64,000 nucleotides of DNA from Acinetobacter sp. ANC 4910 (GTDB taxonomy: Bacteria; Pseudomonadota; Gammaproteobacteria; Pseudomonadales; Moraxellaceae). The stretch covers positions 346,429 to 410,428 of the forward strand of contig NZ_SJNT01000001.1 of assembly GCF_004331035.1 (NCBI RefSeq), read 5' to 3'. Position 1 is the first letter of the stretch, and each line of letters begins with the position of its first letter. Made by a program: the position numbers and the translations under genes. Below are positions 52,627 to 61,493 of the stretch, in pieces. The notes under the pieces are model-generated. The model was not told the origin of the DNA and searched no databases. It saw nothing but the letters and a program-made list of their open reading frames with translations.

Positions 52627-52752
52627 ATGAATGCCTCTGATCGTAATAAACGCATTTTATTGATCATCAAATTTGAACTAGGTGTACAAATTGGAAGAAG
52701 GTTTCATATCTATAAAATAGACCAAGATCGGTTTAGTGAAGATAATTTTTAA
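52627..52752 (+). CDS. Possible small protein of 41 aa
   Basis: ATG 52627 opens a 41-codon frame (starting MNASDRNKRILLIIKFELG) ending directly at a terminator hairpin (52753-52775). It sits alone between the guaA terminator and its own terminator, which is why I list it. No clear ribosome site and no family recognised. It may be chance or a relic. Confidence 0.3.
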   Translation: MNASDRNKRILLIIKFELGVQIGRRFHIYKIDQDRFSEDNF

Positions 52753-52775
52753 GGGCGCTTAAGCGTCCTTTTTTT
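52753..52775 (+). terminator. Terminator upstream of the PadR gene
   Basis: A near-palindrome AGGGCGCTTAAGCGTCCT followed by seven T. It closes the small transcript before the PadR-type operon. Confidence 0.8.
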
Positions 52776-52863
52776 ATTGCTTGAGATTTAGATCCATTTT
52801 TAACAAAAAATAATTCACATAAAACCATGATGTTCAGTTTATAAGTCATAATAGGTGTTGATT

Positions 52864-52887
52864 TAAGATATATAAAGATATATCTTA
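52864..52887. promoter_or_regulatory. Probable PadR operator
   Basis: TAAGATATAT (52864-52873) and ATATATCTTA (52878-52887) are perfect 10-base arms separated by AAAG, 36 bases before the PadR-type ATG. The GATATATC core resembles sites known for the E. coli regulator YqjI. It is likely an autoregulation site. Confidence 0.65.
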
Positions 52888-52923
52888 TTAAATGTAAATT
52901 CACCTATAAAGCGAATAATCATC

Positions 52924-53454
52924 ATGAAACATGGTTCTCATCCAGACTATGAGTCTTATGCCCATCCTTCAGAACGCCCGCATGGTGGACGTCGTGGTCG
53001 TTTATTTGAAGCTGGTCGCATGAAACTGCTGGTGTTGTATCTGATTGCCCAAGCGCCAAAGCATGGTTATGAATTGATTAAAGACATTAGTGAGTTGGTG
53101 GGTGGGGGATATAGTCCAAGTGCGGGCACGATCTATCCGACTTTAACTTATTTGGAAGATATGGGCTTTGTGCAGGTGCAACTTACAGAAGGTGAACGTA
53201 AGCAGTTTTATGTGACTGATGTTGGACAAGAGCATTTAAAACAACAACAAGCTGTGATTCAGCAGCTATTAGAGAAGTTGGAAACCAAGCGTGATATACA
53301 AAGTAAAGATGAATTGATGGATATTCATCGTGCGATGGAAAATTTAAAAACTGCTCTTCGTTTAAAGTTGAATGCAAAGTCAGTGGATGCTGAAACGGTG
53401 CATCAAATTGCGGCACAAATTGATGCGGCTGCCGTGGCAATTAGTCGACTTTAA
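52924..53454 (+). CDS. PadR-family transcriptional regulator (YqjI-like)
   Basis: A 176-aa regulator. The winged helix (residues ~32-105: MKLLVLYLIAQAPKHGYELI, then SPSAGTIYPTLTYLEDMGFV) is followed by an alpha-helical dimerisation tail. The N-terminal tail is His/Gly/Arg-rich (MKHGSHPDYESYAHPSERPH) but shorter and less metal-rich than that of YqjI, so metal sensing is only a guess. It has a palindromic operator upstream and is followed directly by a Fur-like gene. Confidence 0.9.
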   Translation: MKHGSHPDYESYAHPSERPHGGRRGRLFEAGRMKLLVLYLIAQAPKHGYELIKDISELVGGGYSPSAGTIYPTLTYLEDMGFVQVQLTEGERKQFYVTDVGQEHLKQQQAVIQQLLEKLETKRDIQSKDELMDIHRAMENLKTALRLKLNAKSVDAETVHQIAAQIDAAAVAISRL

Positions 53455-53475
53455 TTGTTAACGAGAGCGATGCTA

Positions 53476-53847
53476 ATGCAGAGTCAGGAATTACTGAAAC
53501 AGGTACATTTAAAAGTCTCTTTAGCTAGAACTTCTGTTTTGCAACAGTTATTGGATGCCAAAACAGCGTGTAGTGCAGAGCAGCTGTATTTGCAGTTACA
53601 ACAGCAACAAAGCGGTTTGAGTTTAGCCACAATCTATCGTGTACTGACTGATTTGGAGCAGGCGCAATTGATTGAACGACAATATCATCAGCGTACCAAA
53701 GCCAGTTTTGTAATGCGTCAGCAACGAACTCAGTTTCAAATTTTAGATTTGCAAACTGGACAAATAAAGGCTTTTGAACATGACAATTTATCTAAATATC
53801 TAGCATCAGTTGGTCGATGCTATGCAACAGAAATTAGTCAAAGTTGA
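53476..53847 (+). CDS. Fur-family-like regulator with no metal-binding His cluster
   Basis: About 123 aa from ATG 53476 (AGAG 8 bases upstream; ATG 53470 or TTG 53455 are alternatives). The DNA-binding half is Fur-like: SLARTSVLQQLLDA, CSAEQLYLQLQ, and GLSLATIYRVLTDLEQAQLI. The C-terminal half lacks the HHDH and CxxC motifs of Fur/Zur; it reads QFQILDLQTGQIKAFEHDNL. It may therefore sense something other than metal, or act with the PadR protein. Co-transcribed with PadR. Confidence 0.8.
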   Translation: MQSQELLKQVHLKVSLARTSVLQQLLDAKTACSAEQLYLQLQQQQSGLSLATIYRVLTDLEQAQLIERQYHQRTKASFVMRQQRTQFQILDLQTGQIKAFEHDNLSKYLASVGRCYATEISQS

Positions 53848-53909
53848 ACTCACTTTGCATGTGCAACCTAAATCAGAATATGAATCGAATATATCTAGAG
53901 GAAAATAAA

Positions 53910-54236
53910 ATGAAACAGCACCAATATCATATTACGGTACAACATCTTTGTGATGCTAAGGGGCAACCTTCAACCTATACTGAGAAATTGGCTTTTAATG
54001 TCGGTAATCATGATGATATTTTAGCTATTGTCGAGCGTATGCAAAAGGCAAAATTATTTGATGCGGAAGCGACCGCTGCATTTGCTGTCGGTTTAAAGTT
54101 GTTTGGTGAAACTCTGTTGGAGAATCGACAACATCCACTGTTCGAGCAGTTATTGCCGCAGTTCGGGCAATTTATGAAACATCTTAAACAGACTTTGGCG
54201 CAACAGAACACAGCTCAAGAAAAAAATGAGCCCTGA
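53910..54236 (+). CDS. DUF3861-family protein
   Basis: A 108-aa cytoplasmic protein starting MKQHQYHITVQHLCDAKGQP, with VGNHDDILAIVERMQ and AAFAVGLKLFGETLLENRQHPLF, the hallmark blocks of DUF3861. ATG 53910 has CTAGAGGA 7 bases upstream; the longer frame overlaps the Fur-like gene. Function unknown. Third gene of the PadR operon. Confidence 0.85.
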   Translation: MKQHQYHITVQHLCDAKGQPSTYTEKLAFNVGNHDDILAIVERMQKAKLFDAEATAAFAVGLKLFGETLLENRQHPLFEQLLPQFGQFMKHLKQTLAQQNTAQEKNEP

Positions 54237-54252
54237 TTTCCATAGAATTGCG

Positions 54253-55536
54253 TTAGGCCTCATTGGGTAAAGGATCAAAACAGACCACTTGATTACGACC
54301 ATTTTGTTTGGCGCGATAAAGGGCAACATCGGCTTCTTTAATCAACAGATGTAAATCGACATCTTTAGGATCAAGCTGTGATACACCAATCGAAATGGTG
54401 AAATTAAGTTGAATATTATTATCAATGTATACCGTGGAAGATTCAATTTTTTGCCTTAATCGATTGGCAATCATCATGGCATCTTCCAGTGTAGTTTCAG
54501 GAAGAAGTGCAACAAATTCTTCACCGCCAAAACGTGCCAAAACATCTTCACGACGCATTTCTTTGCGCGCGATTTCTGCAATATTTTGTAGAACTTGATC
54601 GCCAATGTCATGACCATGGTTGTCATTGATGCGTTTAAAAAAGTCGACATCAAACATGAGTAAACAAATGGATTGATATTGCGGCCATTGATGGATTTTT
54701 TGATCGGCAATCAATTCGAATTGGCGACGGTTATTTAATTGAGTCAGCTCATCGGTATGTGCCAATTCACGCAACATATGGCGATCCCATTCTTCGAGCA
54801 TAGAGCGTAGAAAGGTGCGGCGTGCATTTAAGGTGTTATTCCAACTGATATAGAGGCTAAAGATGAGAATTGGAATATAGACCAGTAAAAAGATAATCGT
54901 TTGTTGCAGAGTATTATTAAGATGTATGACGCCAGAAATAATTACAGCACTGATGAGTAAAGCAGTTAAAACTGAAGGTCGAAAGCGGACTTGAATAGAT
55001 AAACAGCCCAACAAGATAAAAATGACCGAAGCATATTGATAAAAATAAACACTCGAATTTTCGGATTGATGGAGCAGCCAGAACCATACTGTGGCAGCGA
55101 AAGCACTCGAGATCGGCAGTAATAAGTCTAAAGTTAGAATATTTTTACAGTATTTAAACATCGCCCAATTCAGCAGTATAAAACTTGACACTGCACTTGT
55201 ACGTGCTATGCCTGAAATATAGACAATATCGGGTAATAAAAACCAATCTGCAAAAAAATAACAAAGAAAGGACAGCTGTGCTAAAAAATTAATTTGTCTT
55301 AAATGGTGTCGTTGATGTACGTTCTGATAACTATAATAACACTCTTCAAATTGTGGAGGAATGGGAGCATTGTGATCTTGTAATGCACTCACGATTGCTG
55401 CACGATTTTCAGGTTCGCATAATTGGGAGGGTAAAATGTAACTATTTTCAGGAGTATGCTGAATTTTATTGCGGTTTTCTAATTCAATGCTGTGCTTATG
55501 ACCCGATTCAGTCTGTCCATATCCTCCTTTAATCAT
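54253..55536 (-). CDS. Membrane diguanylate cyclase (GGDEF)
   Basis: A 427-aa protein. A ~90-residue cytoplasmic N-terminal part is followed by about six membrane helices (95-250) and a C-terminal GGDEF domain with ARFGGEEFVALLPE. The GGEEF active site is intact. An inhibitory RxxD site (RRED) lies in the canonical position upstream, so c-di-GMP feedback is likely. It would raise c-di-GMP, which commonly affects surface polysaccharides. It is convergent with the DUF3861 gene. Confidence 0.92.
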   Translation of the reverse strand: MIKGGYGQTESGHKHSIELENRNKIQHTPENSYILPSQLCEPENRAAIVSALQDHNAPIPPQFEECYYSYQNVHQRHHLRQINFLAQLSFLCYFFADWFLLPDIVYISGIARTSAVSSFILLNWAMFKYCKNILTLDLLLPISSAFAATVWFWLLHQSENSSVYFYQYASVIFILLGCLSIQVRFRPSVLTALLISAVIISGVIHLNNTLQQTIIFLLVYIPILIFSLYISWNNTLNARRTFLRSMLEEWDRHMLRELAHTDELTQLNNRRQFELIADQKIHQWPQYQSICLLMFDVDFFKRINDNHGHDIGDQVLQNIAEIARKEMRREDVLARFGGEEFVALLPETTLEDAMMIANRLRQKIESSTVYIDNNIQLNFTISIGVSQLDPKDVDLHLLIKEADVALYRAKQNGRNQVVCFDPLPNEA

Positions 55537-55839
55537 AGGCTACTGCTCCATTGTATCTACAATGCATTCTTATGAAATAATAAACATTAATCACAGTTTT
55601 GTATATAAAATGCACACTTTTCATTGGTATAGGTATGTAAAGCCAAATTCTTTGTTCTTGTTCATATTTTTTCATTTTATTAGATAAATGCGATGCATTA
55701 TATAGACAGCCGTATTTTATTGTATGGAATTTTTATCTTGTAGATAAAGATTTGCATGCAAATTTTAAATTGAACTGGTCGTTTGTAGATGTTATCGCTA
55801 TGCTGATGGCATTGGAAAAACATAATTTAGGATAACAAC
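55537..55839. other. Divergent intergenic region, diguanylate cyclase / pirin
   Basis: About 303 AT-rich bases holding both promoters. I see no gene or repeat in it. Confidence 0.5.
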
Positions 55840-56787
55840 ATGACCAATAGTAACTATATTGAACTCTCAGATTCAGACGACTGCGAAAAATATATTAACC
55901 AATTTATTCAAGAGTTTCCTCTACGTTCAGCAGAAATTGGTCAAGGGACCATCATTAAACGTGCCTTGCCAAGTCGGCACAAACGTATGATCGGAGCATG
56001 GTGCTTCTTGGATCATGCGGGTCCCGTTAGCTTTCCGCAAGGGGATGGTTTGGATGTCGGACCACATCCACATATTGGTTTGCAAACCTTCACATGGATG
56101 ATTGAAGGTACAATGATGCATACGGATAGTTTGGGGTCGAAACAGTTGATTCGTCCTAAACAAGTGAATTTAATGACTGCGGGATACGGTATTTCGCATA
56201 CCGAAGTTGCCCCAGCGACAGAAACCCATATGCATGCGGCACAACTCTGGATTGCTTTACCTGATGACAAGCAGAATATGGCACCGCGTTTTGATCATTA
56301 TCCAGAATTACCCACTTTAGAACAGGATCAAGTTGAGTTTACGGTGTTAGTGGGGGAGTTCTTAAATGTGGTTTCCCCTGTGAAAGTGCATACGGAGCTG
56401 TTGGGTGTCGATATGAAAGCTTCCGTTTCAACCTCGACACGTTTGTCACTTAATCCAAAGTTTGAATATGGCTTTTTGGCATTGGAAGGCACTGCGGTTA
56501 TCAATGGTCATGAACTAAATGATGACAACATGTTGGCACTAGAACCTGGCGTAACAGAAATTACAGTGGAATTGCATGAGGGAGCGCGTATTTTGTTGCT
56601 TGGGGGAGAACCCTTTGAGTCTGCAATTTTGTTGTGGTGGAACTTTGTAGGACGCACCCAAGAAGAGTTGCAGTTAGCACGTGAACAGTGGGTCAATCAA
56701 GATGAGCGCTTTGGACGTATTCCTGATTATGACGGACCGCGTTTAGAAGCCCCTGTTTTCCCAGACAAAATGAAAGCATCAAAATAA
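55840..56787 (+). CDS. Pirin-family bicupin protein
   Basis: A 315-aa double cupin. The metal-binding His residues are in GPHPHIGLQTFTWMIEG and ISHTEVAP, followed by HAAQLWIALPDDKQ, the pirin signature. The C-terminal cupin carries ILLLGGEPF. Pirins can act as quercetinases or redox regulators; the role here is unknown. It begins a pirin-osmC(-gst) series. Confidence 0.9.
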   Translation: MTNSNYIELSDSDDCEKYINQFIQEFPLRSAEIGQGTIIKRALPSRHKRMIGAWCFLDHAGPVSFPQGDGLDVGPHPHIGLQTFTWMIEGTMMHTDSLGSKQLIRPKQVNLMTAGYGISHTEVAPATETHMHAAQLWIALPDDKQNMAPRFDHYPELPTLEQDQVEFTVLVGEFLNVVSPVKVHTELLGVDMKASVSTSTRLSLNPKFEYGFLALEGTAVINGHELNDDNMLALEPGVTEITVELHEGARILLLGGEPFESAILLWWNFVGRTQEELQLAREQWVNQDERFGRIPDYDGPRLEAPVFPDKMKASK

Positions 56788-56802
56788 GAAAGGAACAATA
56801 AG

Positions 56803-57201
56803 ATGAGTATTATTGCGCAAGCACAAGTTCGAACGCGGGCAGAGCCTTGGTTGGGAGAGGTTTCGAGTGGCACCCATCATTTTCTGACCGATAAACCAGC
56901 TTCATTTGGTGGGCAAGATTTGGGACCAGCACCCTATGATTTCATTTGTTCAGGTTTGGTGTCGTGTACCATGATCACGCTGCGTATGTACGCACAGCAT
57001 AAGCAAATTGATTTGGGTGACTTTAGTGTAGCAGCGGAGTTTCATGGCAATAAGGATGGGCAGGAATGGATTGAGCGTCGTTTATCCTTTCAGCAGCCTT
57101 TGTCAGAAGCATTGCAACAGAAAGTCCTTGAGATTAGTGAAAAAACACCCGTCACCAAAACTTTGTTACGTAGTTTAGAAATACACACCCGCCTGATTTA
57201 A
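56803..57201 (+). CDS. OsmC-family protein
   Basis: A 132-aa protein of the OsmC/Ohr-like fold. DKPASFGGQDLGPAPYDFICSGLVSCT carries the family's GPxP...LxxC pattern with one reactive Cys, given here in part. The second Cys of true peroxidases is not evident. GAAAGGAAC precedes the ATG. It lies 15 bases after the pirin gene, probably co-transcribed. Confidence 0.87.
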   Translation: MSIIAQAQVRTRAEPWLGEVSSGTHHFLTDKPASFGGQDLGPAPYDFICSGLVSCTMITLRMYAQHKQIDLGDFSVAAEFHGNKDGQEWIERRLSFQQPLSEALQQKVLEISEKTPVTKTLLRSLEIHTRLI

Positions 57202-57273
57202 TCAGGCTTTTTATGTTCAGGAGAATTGCTGAGGTTAAGTAATTGTCCGATATTGGTAAATTGAGGCTAGGGC

Positions 57274-57918
57274 ATGATTACCTTACATCATTTGGAGCAA
57301 TCTCGCTCTTTTCGCATTTTATGGGCTTTGGAGGAGTTAAATCTGAATTATCAGATTCAGTTTTACCGTCGTTTAGCAACGTTTGCTGCACCGCCTGAAC
57401 TGAAACTGGTACATCCTTTGGGTAAGGCACCAGTTTTAACGGATGGAGAGGAGAGCATTGCTGAATCTGCTGTGATTTTAGAGTATTTACAAGAACAGTA
57501 TGATGCACAGCAACAGTTTAAACCGCAAGATCATGCCAATAAACAACAATACCGTTATTGGATGCATTATGCAGAAGGCTCATTAATGCCGCTGTTGGTG
57601 ATGCAGTTGGTGATGAGCAATGTACCGCAGCATGTTCCTTTTTTGATTAAGCCTATCGCGAAAAAAATTACCGCAGGGGTGAAAGCAGGATTTATTCAAC
57701 CCCGCTTAAAAGATCATGTGCAATTTTTAGAAAGCTATTTAGCCATCCACGACTATTTTGCAGGCACGTTCTCCTTTGCAGATATTCAGATGAGCTTTCC
57801 TTTGCAGGCTTTGTTGACAAGAACACAGGGGCAATATCCCAATATTCAAGCCTTTGTTCAGCGCATTGCCGAGCGTCCTGCATTTGCACGAGCGAAAAAC
57901 AAAGAACAAGCTTTGTAA
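57274..57918 (+). CDS. Glutathione S-transferase
   Basis: A 214-aa GST. The N-terminal thioredoxin-like domain begins ITLHHLEQSRSFRILWALEE, with Ser in the catalytic region, and has LGKAPVL and ESAVILEYL, the cis-Pro and Glu-Ser glutathione motifs. The C-terminal helical domain includes FSFADIQMSFPL. It ends at a shared terminator with the SPOR gene. Confidence 0.9.
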   Translation: MITLHHLEQSRSFRILWALEELNLNYQIQFYRRLATFAAPPELKLVHPLGKAPVLTDGEESIAESAVILEYLQEQYDAQQQFKPQDHANKQQYRYWMHYAEGSLMPLLVMQLVMSNVPQHVPFLIKPIAKKITAGVKAGFIQPRLKDHVQFLESYLAIHDYFAGTFSFADIQMSFPLQALLTRTQGQYPNIQAFVQRIAERPAFARAKNKEQAL

Positions 57919-57931
57919 GGATTGAGGACAT

Positions 57932-57959
57932 AAAAAAAAGATGCCGAAGCATCTTTTTT
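57932..57959. terminator. Bidirectional terminator, GST / SPOR gene
   Basis: AAGATGC and GCATCTT pair around a CGAA loop (57938-57955), with an A-run on the left and a T-run on the right. Confidence 0.93.
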
Positions 57960-57967
57960 GTTGTTGC

Positions 57968-58582
57968 CTAGCGTTTGACTACAATGGAGTCGATTCCACT
58001 ATGCTGTAAGGTTTGTTGTGCAATGACGGCAGCTTCTTGTGAGTCATAAGGTCCAGATACCACGCGATACCAAGTTTTACCCCCTTCAACAGTTTTCACT
58101 ACATCGGCGGATAATCCATTCAAGATGATTTCAGCTCGACGTGCATCGGCACTGTCTGGATCTGGATAGCTACGCACCTGCAAAATATAACTCGGTTTAC
58201 GTTCCACAGGTGTGGCGTTGATTTGAGCTTCACTAGAATCAGTGGCGGTGCTACTGGCTGCTTGTTCTGCTTGAGGGGCTTCTACAATCACTACGGCACC
58301 TGCGTCTTTATTTTCAGGAATAGCCTGTTCTGGAATCGGGGTGACTTGTTGTTGTGGCAACAAATCGTAAAAACGATAATCCTTGTTGGTGTCTTCCTGA
58401 TAGTGTTCAGACGTGACTTGGTTTTTGGGTTGAACAGGTGCCCACGGTTTCCACAGCATTAAAGCAACTGCAAAACTAAGTACGATGAGAATAACCACAA
58501 GCGTACCTAACCATGCTGGAATCAGCGGTTTTTTGGGTTTATTGGGTCGTTCTGAAACACCGCGTTGCGTTTTTCCAAACAC
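57968..58582 (-). CDS. SPOR-domain membrane protein
   Basis: A 204-aa single-pass protein. A short cytoplasmic N-terminus precedes a membrane helix (about 24-45, LGTLVVILIVLSFAVALMLW), a low-complexity Ala/Thr/Glu linker and a C-terminal SPOR domain (about 128-204, SYILQVRSYPDPDSADARR, YRVVSGPYDSQEAA). SPOR domains bind denuded septal peptidoglycan, so a role at division is likely. Downstream of argS. Confidence 0.9.
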   Translation of the reverse strand: MFGKTQRGVSERPNKPKKPLIPAWLGTLVVILIVLSFAVALMLWKPWAPVQPKNQVTSEHYQEDTNKDYRFYDLLPQQQVTPIPEQAIPENKDAGAVVIVEAPQAEQAASSTATDSSEAQINATPVERKPSYILQVRSYPDPDSADARRAEIILNGLSADVVKTVEGGKTWYRVVSGPYDSQEAAVIAQQTLQHSGIDSIVVKR

Positions 58583-58801
58583 GTGGAAACCTCTTTTCTT
58601 CTAATCAATACGAGGGACTGATCCATTGTTTTCTTTATTTTAATGTTTGGCCTCAAGGAATTGAAAGAGGCGTTGTATCAAAATAAAGAATCGCTTTGCA
58701 AAACTCAAGTTTCACAAAGCGAGAAATACATCAGTGTTTACATGGTTACCTTAAGCGTAGCTTTCGGTCTTATGACAATATACAAAGCATAGCTTTGTTA
58801 A

Positions 58802-60592
58802 TTACATTGTCTCAGGCGCAGATACACCTAATAATTCTAAACCATTGCGTAATACTTGTTGTACGTTTACTGAAAGCAATAGACGTGCTTGTGTAAGTTC
58901 AGCATCATCATTCAGTACTTTATGCTCATTGTACCAACCATGGAATAAAGCAGCCAATTCTTTTAGATAGTTCCCCACCTGATGCGGTTCGTAAGCATTG
59001 GCGGCACGCGCAACCACTTCTGGGTAAGCAGCAAGCTTGGCAAGAACTTCGGTTTCTGCATCCAAGTCCAATTTATTGGCAAATTGACGCGCAGTTTCAG
59101 CACTGAAATTTACGCCCATTGCAGCAGCTTTTTCAAGCATACGGCAGATACGGGCATGGGCATATTGAATGTAGTACACCGCATTGTCTTTGCTTTGTGA
59201 AACGGCAAGGTCTAAGTCAAAATCAATGTGTTGTTCCGATTTACGCATTACATAGTAAAAGCGAGCAGCATCATTACCGACTTCTTTACGCAGGTCACGT
59301 AAAGTCACGAACTGACCTGAACGAGAAGACATTTGCACCATTTCACCGCTGCGCCATAAGCTCACGAACTGAACTAAAAGGACAGTCAGTTTTTTCGAGT
59401 CGTAACCCATGGCATCAATAGCAGCTTTTACACGTGAAATATAACCGTGGTGGTCTGAACCCCAAATATCCAGCAGGTCAGTATAACCGCGTTGTAATTT
59501 GTTGAGGTGGTAAGCAATGTCTGAGGCAAAATACGTGGTTTGACCATTACGGCGTTTCACAACACGGTCTTTTTCATCGCCAAATTCAGTCGATTTAAAC
59601 CAGATGTTGCCCTCTTTTTCGTAGAGGAAACCACGTTGATCAAGGGTTTGTAGTGCTTCATTAATTTTTTCAGTTAAAGAGGCTTCGCTGAACCAGTGAT
59701 TAAAGGTCACACCAAACTCACCCAAGTCATCTTTAATATCATCTAAAATGGCTTTGAGGGCAGCTTGATGGAAAACGCGATAACCTTTGCCTGTTAATTG
59801 TTGTGAATTAAAAATTAAACCATCAATATGTTTTTCTTTGTCGCCAGAAAGCACAACTTTGTTGCCTTCAGCATCGAGTTCTTCAGCATATTGCACATCT
59901 TCAGGCACGTCTTTGTAGACATCTGCCACAGGGTGAACATAGGCATTGCCGTCTTTATCAATAATGCTTTGTGCAATTTCCTTAACGTAGTCACCTTGAT
60001 AGGCATTTTTAGGGAACACCAGTTCCTGACCCGTTAGCTCTAGGTAACGTAAATAAGTTGATGTTGCCAAAATGTCCATCTGACGGCCCGCGTCATTCAC
60101 ATAATATTCACGATCAACTTTTGCACCTGTGGCTTCAAGCAGATTGGCCACTGTCATGCCATAAGCTGCACCGCGACCATGACCCACATGTAGGCTAGAT
60201 GTTGGATTGGCTGAAACAAACTCAACTTGGATGCGTTTTTCTGCATTGACTTGGGTACGACCAAATTGTGTATTTTGTGCTTGAATTTGATCGAGTACAG
60301 TAAAACGCTGATCGGCATTTAAGAAAAAGTTAATGAAGCCAGGACCTGCAATTTCTGCTTTGCTGATGTCAGCCACTTCAGGCAGTGCTGCGAGAATTTT
60401 TTCGGCCAAATCACGTGGTTTTATACCTGCAGCTTTTGCACCAATCATGGCGATATTCGATGCGAAATCCCCATGGCTTCGGTCTTTGGTACGCGTCAAA
60501 GTGCTGTTGTTGTTCCAGTCAGATGGGAGTACGCCTTCCGCTTGAAGGGATTGCACTGCATGATCGAGCGCTGCTTGTATTGCCATGTTCAT
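58802..60592 (-). CDS. argS: Arginyl-tRNA synthetase
   Basis: A class I synthetase of 596 aa from ATG 60592 (MNMAIQAALDHAV); the frame extends to 60634 without a better start. The HIGH motif is HVGHGRGAAYG, the Arg-specific DALRA C-terminal domain is present, and MSSRSGQFVTL takes the place of KMSKS, as is normal in many ArgRS. No defect seen. Confidence 0.96.
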   Translation of the reverse strand: MNMAIQAALDHAVQSLQAEGVLPSDWNNNSTLTRTKDRSHGDFASNIAMIGAKAAGIKPRDLAEKILAALPEVADISKAEIAGPGFINFFLNADQRFTVLDQIQAQNTQFGRTQVNAEKRIQVEFVSANPTSSLHVGHGRGAAYGMTVANLLEATGAKVDREYYVNDAGRQMDILATSTYLRYLELTGQELVFPKNAYQGDYVKEIAQSIIDKDGNAYVHPVADVYKDVPEDVQYAEELDAEGNKVVLSGDKEKHIDGLIFNSQQLTGKGYRVFHQAALKAILDDIKDDLGEFGVTFNHWFSEASLTEKINEALQTLDQRGFLYEKEGNIWFKSTEFGDEKDRVVKRRNGQTTYFASDIAYHLNKLQRGYTDLLDIWGSDHHGYISRVKAAIDAMGYDSKKLTVLLVQFVSLWRSGEMVQMSSRSGQFVTLRDLRKEVGNDAARFYYVMRKSEQHIDFDLDLAVSQSKDNAVYYIQYAHARICRMLEKAAAMGVNFSAETARQFANKLDLDAETEVLAKLAAYPEVVARAANAYEPHQVGNYLKELAALFHGWYNEHKVLNDDAELTQARLLLSVNVQQVLRNGLELLGVSAPETM

Positions 60593-60777
60593 AAAGTCGA
60601 AAATAAATGTCGCAGAAAACAGCAAATATAGCAAATTTCGGACTAATAAGGTGAGTCCTTTCTATAGAATGTTTTTTATTCGCCTTTAAATTTTCAGCTT
60701 GGTTTTTATGAGACGTATCACATCTTGCTTGAGAAACTATGGCATAGTGAATAAATACATAATTTTGGAGTCAACAG

Positions 60778-61062
60778 ATGACCACAGAACGTCCTAAAAT
60801 TATTGGAAATATTCCAAAATTGCCGTCTAGGTTCGTGGGTTGGGTGATGCCTTTTTTTCTTTCCTGCTTAATGAGTGGCATTATTTCCTTTATTAATATG
60901 TTACGTAATTTGGGGTGGAGTGATACGTTTTTATCAGTTTGGTTTTCTGCATGGATGATGTCGTGGGCAATTGCCTATCCCGTGGTTTTGGTAATGCTAC
61001 CCTTGGTGCGTAAATTGACAGGACTACTTGTAGAGATGCCGCCTAATCAGCCACCTAAGTAA
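60778..61062 (+). CDS. DUF2798 membrane protein
   Basis: A 94-aa protein with two membrane helices (about 22-42 and 54-76). LPSRFVGWVMPFFLSCLMSG and VWFSAWMMSWAIAYPVVLV are typical of DUF2798. Function unknown. GGAGTC lies 5 bases before the ATG. Confidence 0.82.
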   Translation: MTTERPKIIGNIPKLPSRFVGWVMPFFLSCLMSGIISFINMLRNLGWSDTFLSVWFSAWMMSWAIAYPVVLVMLPLVRKLTGLLVEMPPNQPPK

Positions 61063-61493
61063 GATGGAAAATTATCAAAGAAATTAGCCAAAAGTCTTAA
61101 TTTCCAATAAGTATTTGTTTTATATTTATTTATTGATATTTTTTTTGATTTTAATATCACTTGAAAAAATACTTAGTAGATTGAATGGAATTAATTGTTT
61201 AAAAAATAATTATAGAAAATAACGATGATTTATGTTTCTGTTTTTGCAAGTTAACTTGCTTAAATGGCTTTATATTATGAATATGTCGGCAATATTTTTG
61301 GGATTGATGTAATTTATAAATATAAAAAAACAATAAATAAAGCCTCATTTAATAGCGAAATTATTTCAATACCATTATCACGTATCTAAATATACGTTAC
61401 TGAAAAAATAGGGCTAAGCTATACGCCGAATCGAAGGAAATTTGATGACGTAAAGTAATCCTGCTGAGAGGATTGCGCGCACTGAGACTGGTT
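61063..61493. other. Intergenic region upstream of malic enzyme
   Basis: About 430 bases, very AT-rich, becoming less so near 61420. It should hold the maeA promoter. A CTGAGAGGAT stretch (61463-61472) resembles a thi-box word by chance. No gene or repeat seen. Confidence 0.5.

Noticed and set aside
61455..61493. TPP (thi-box) riboswitch before maeA
   Set aside because: Only a CTGAGA word is present. The rest of the aptamer is missing and malic enzyme is not a usual target.
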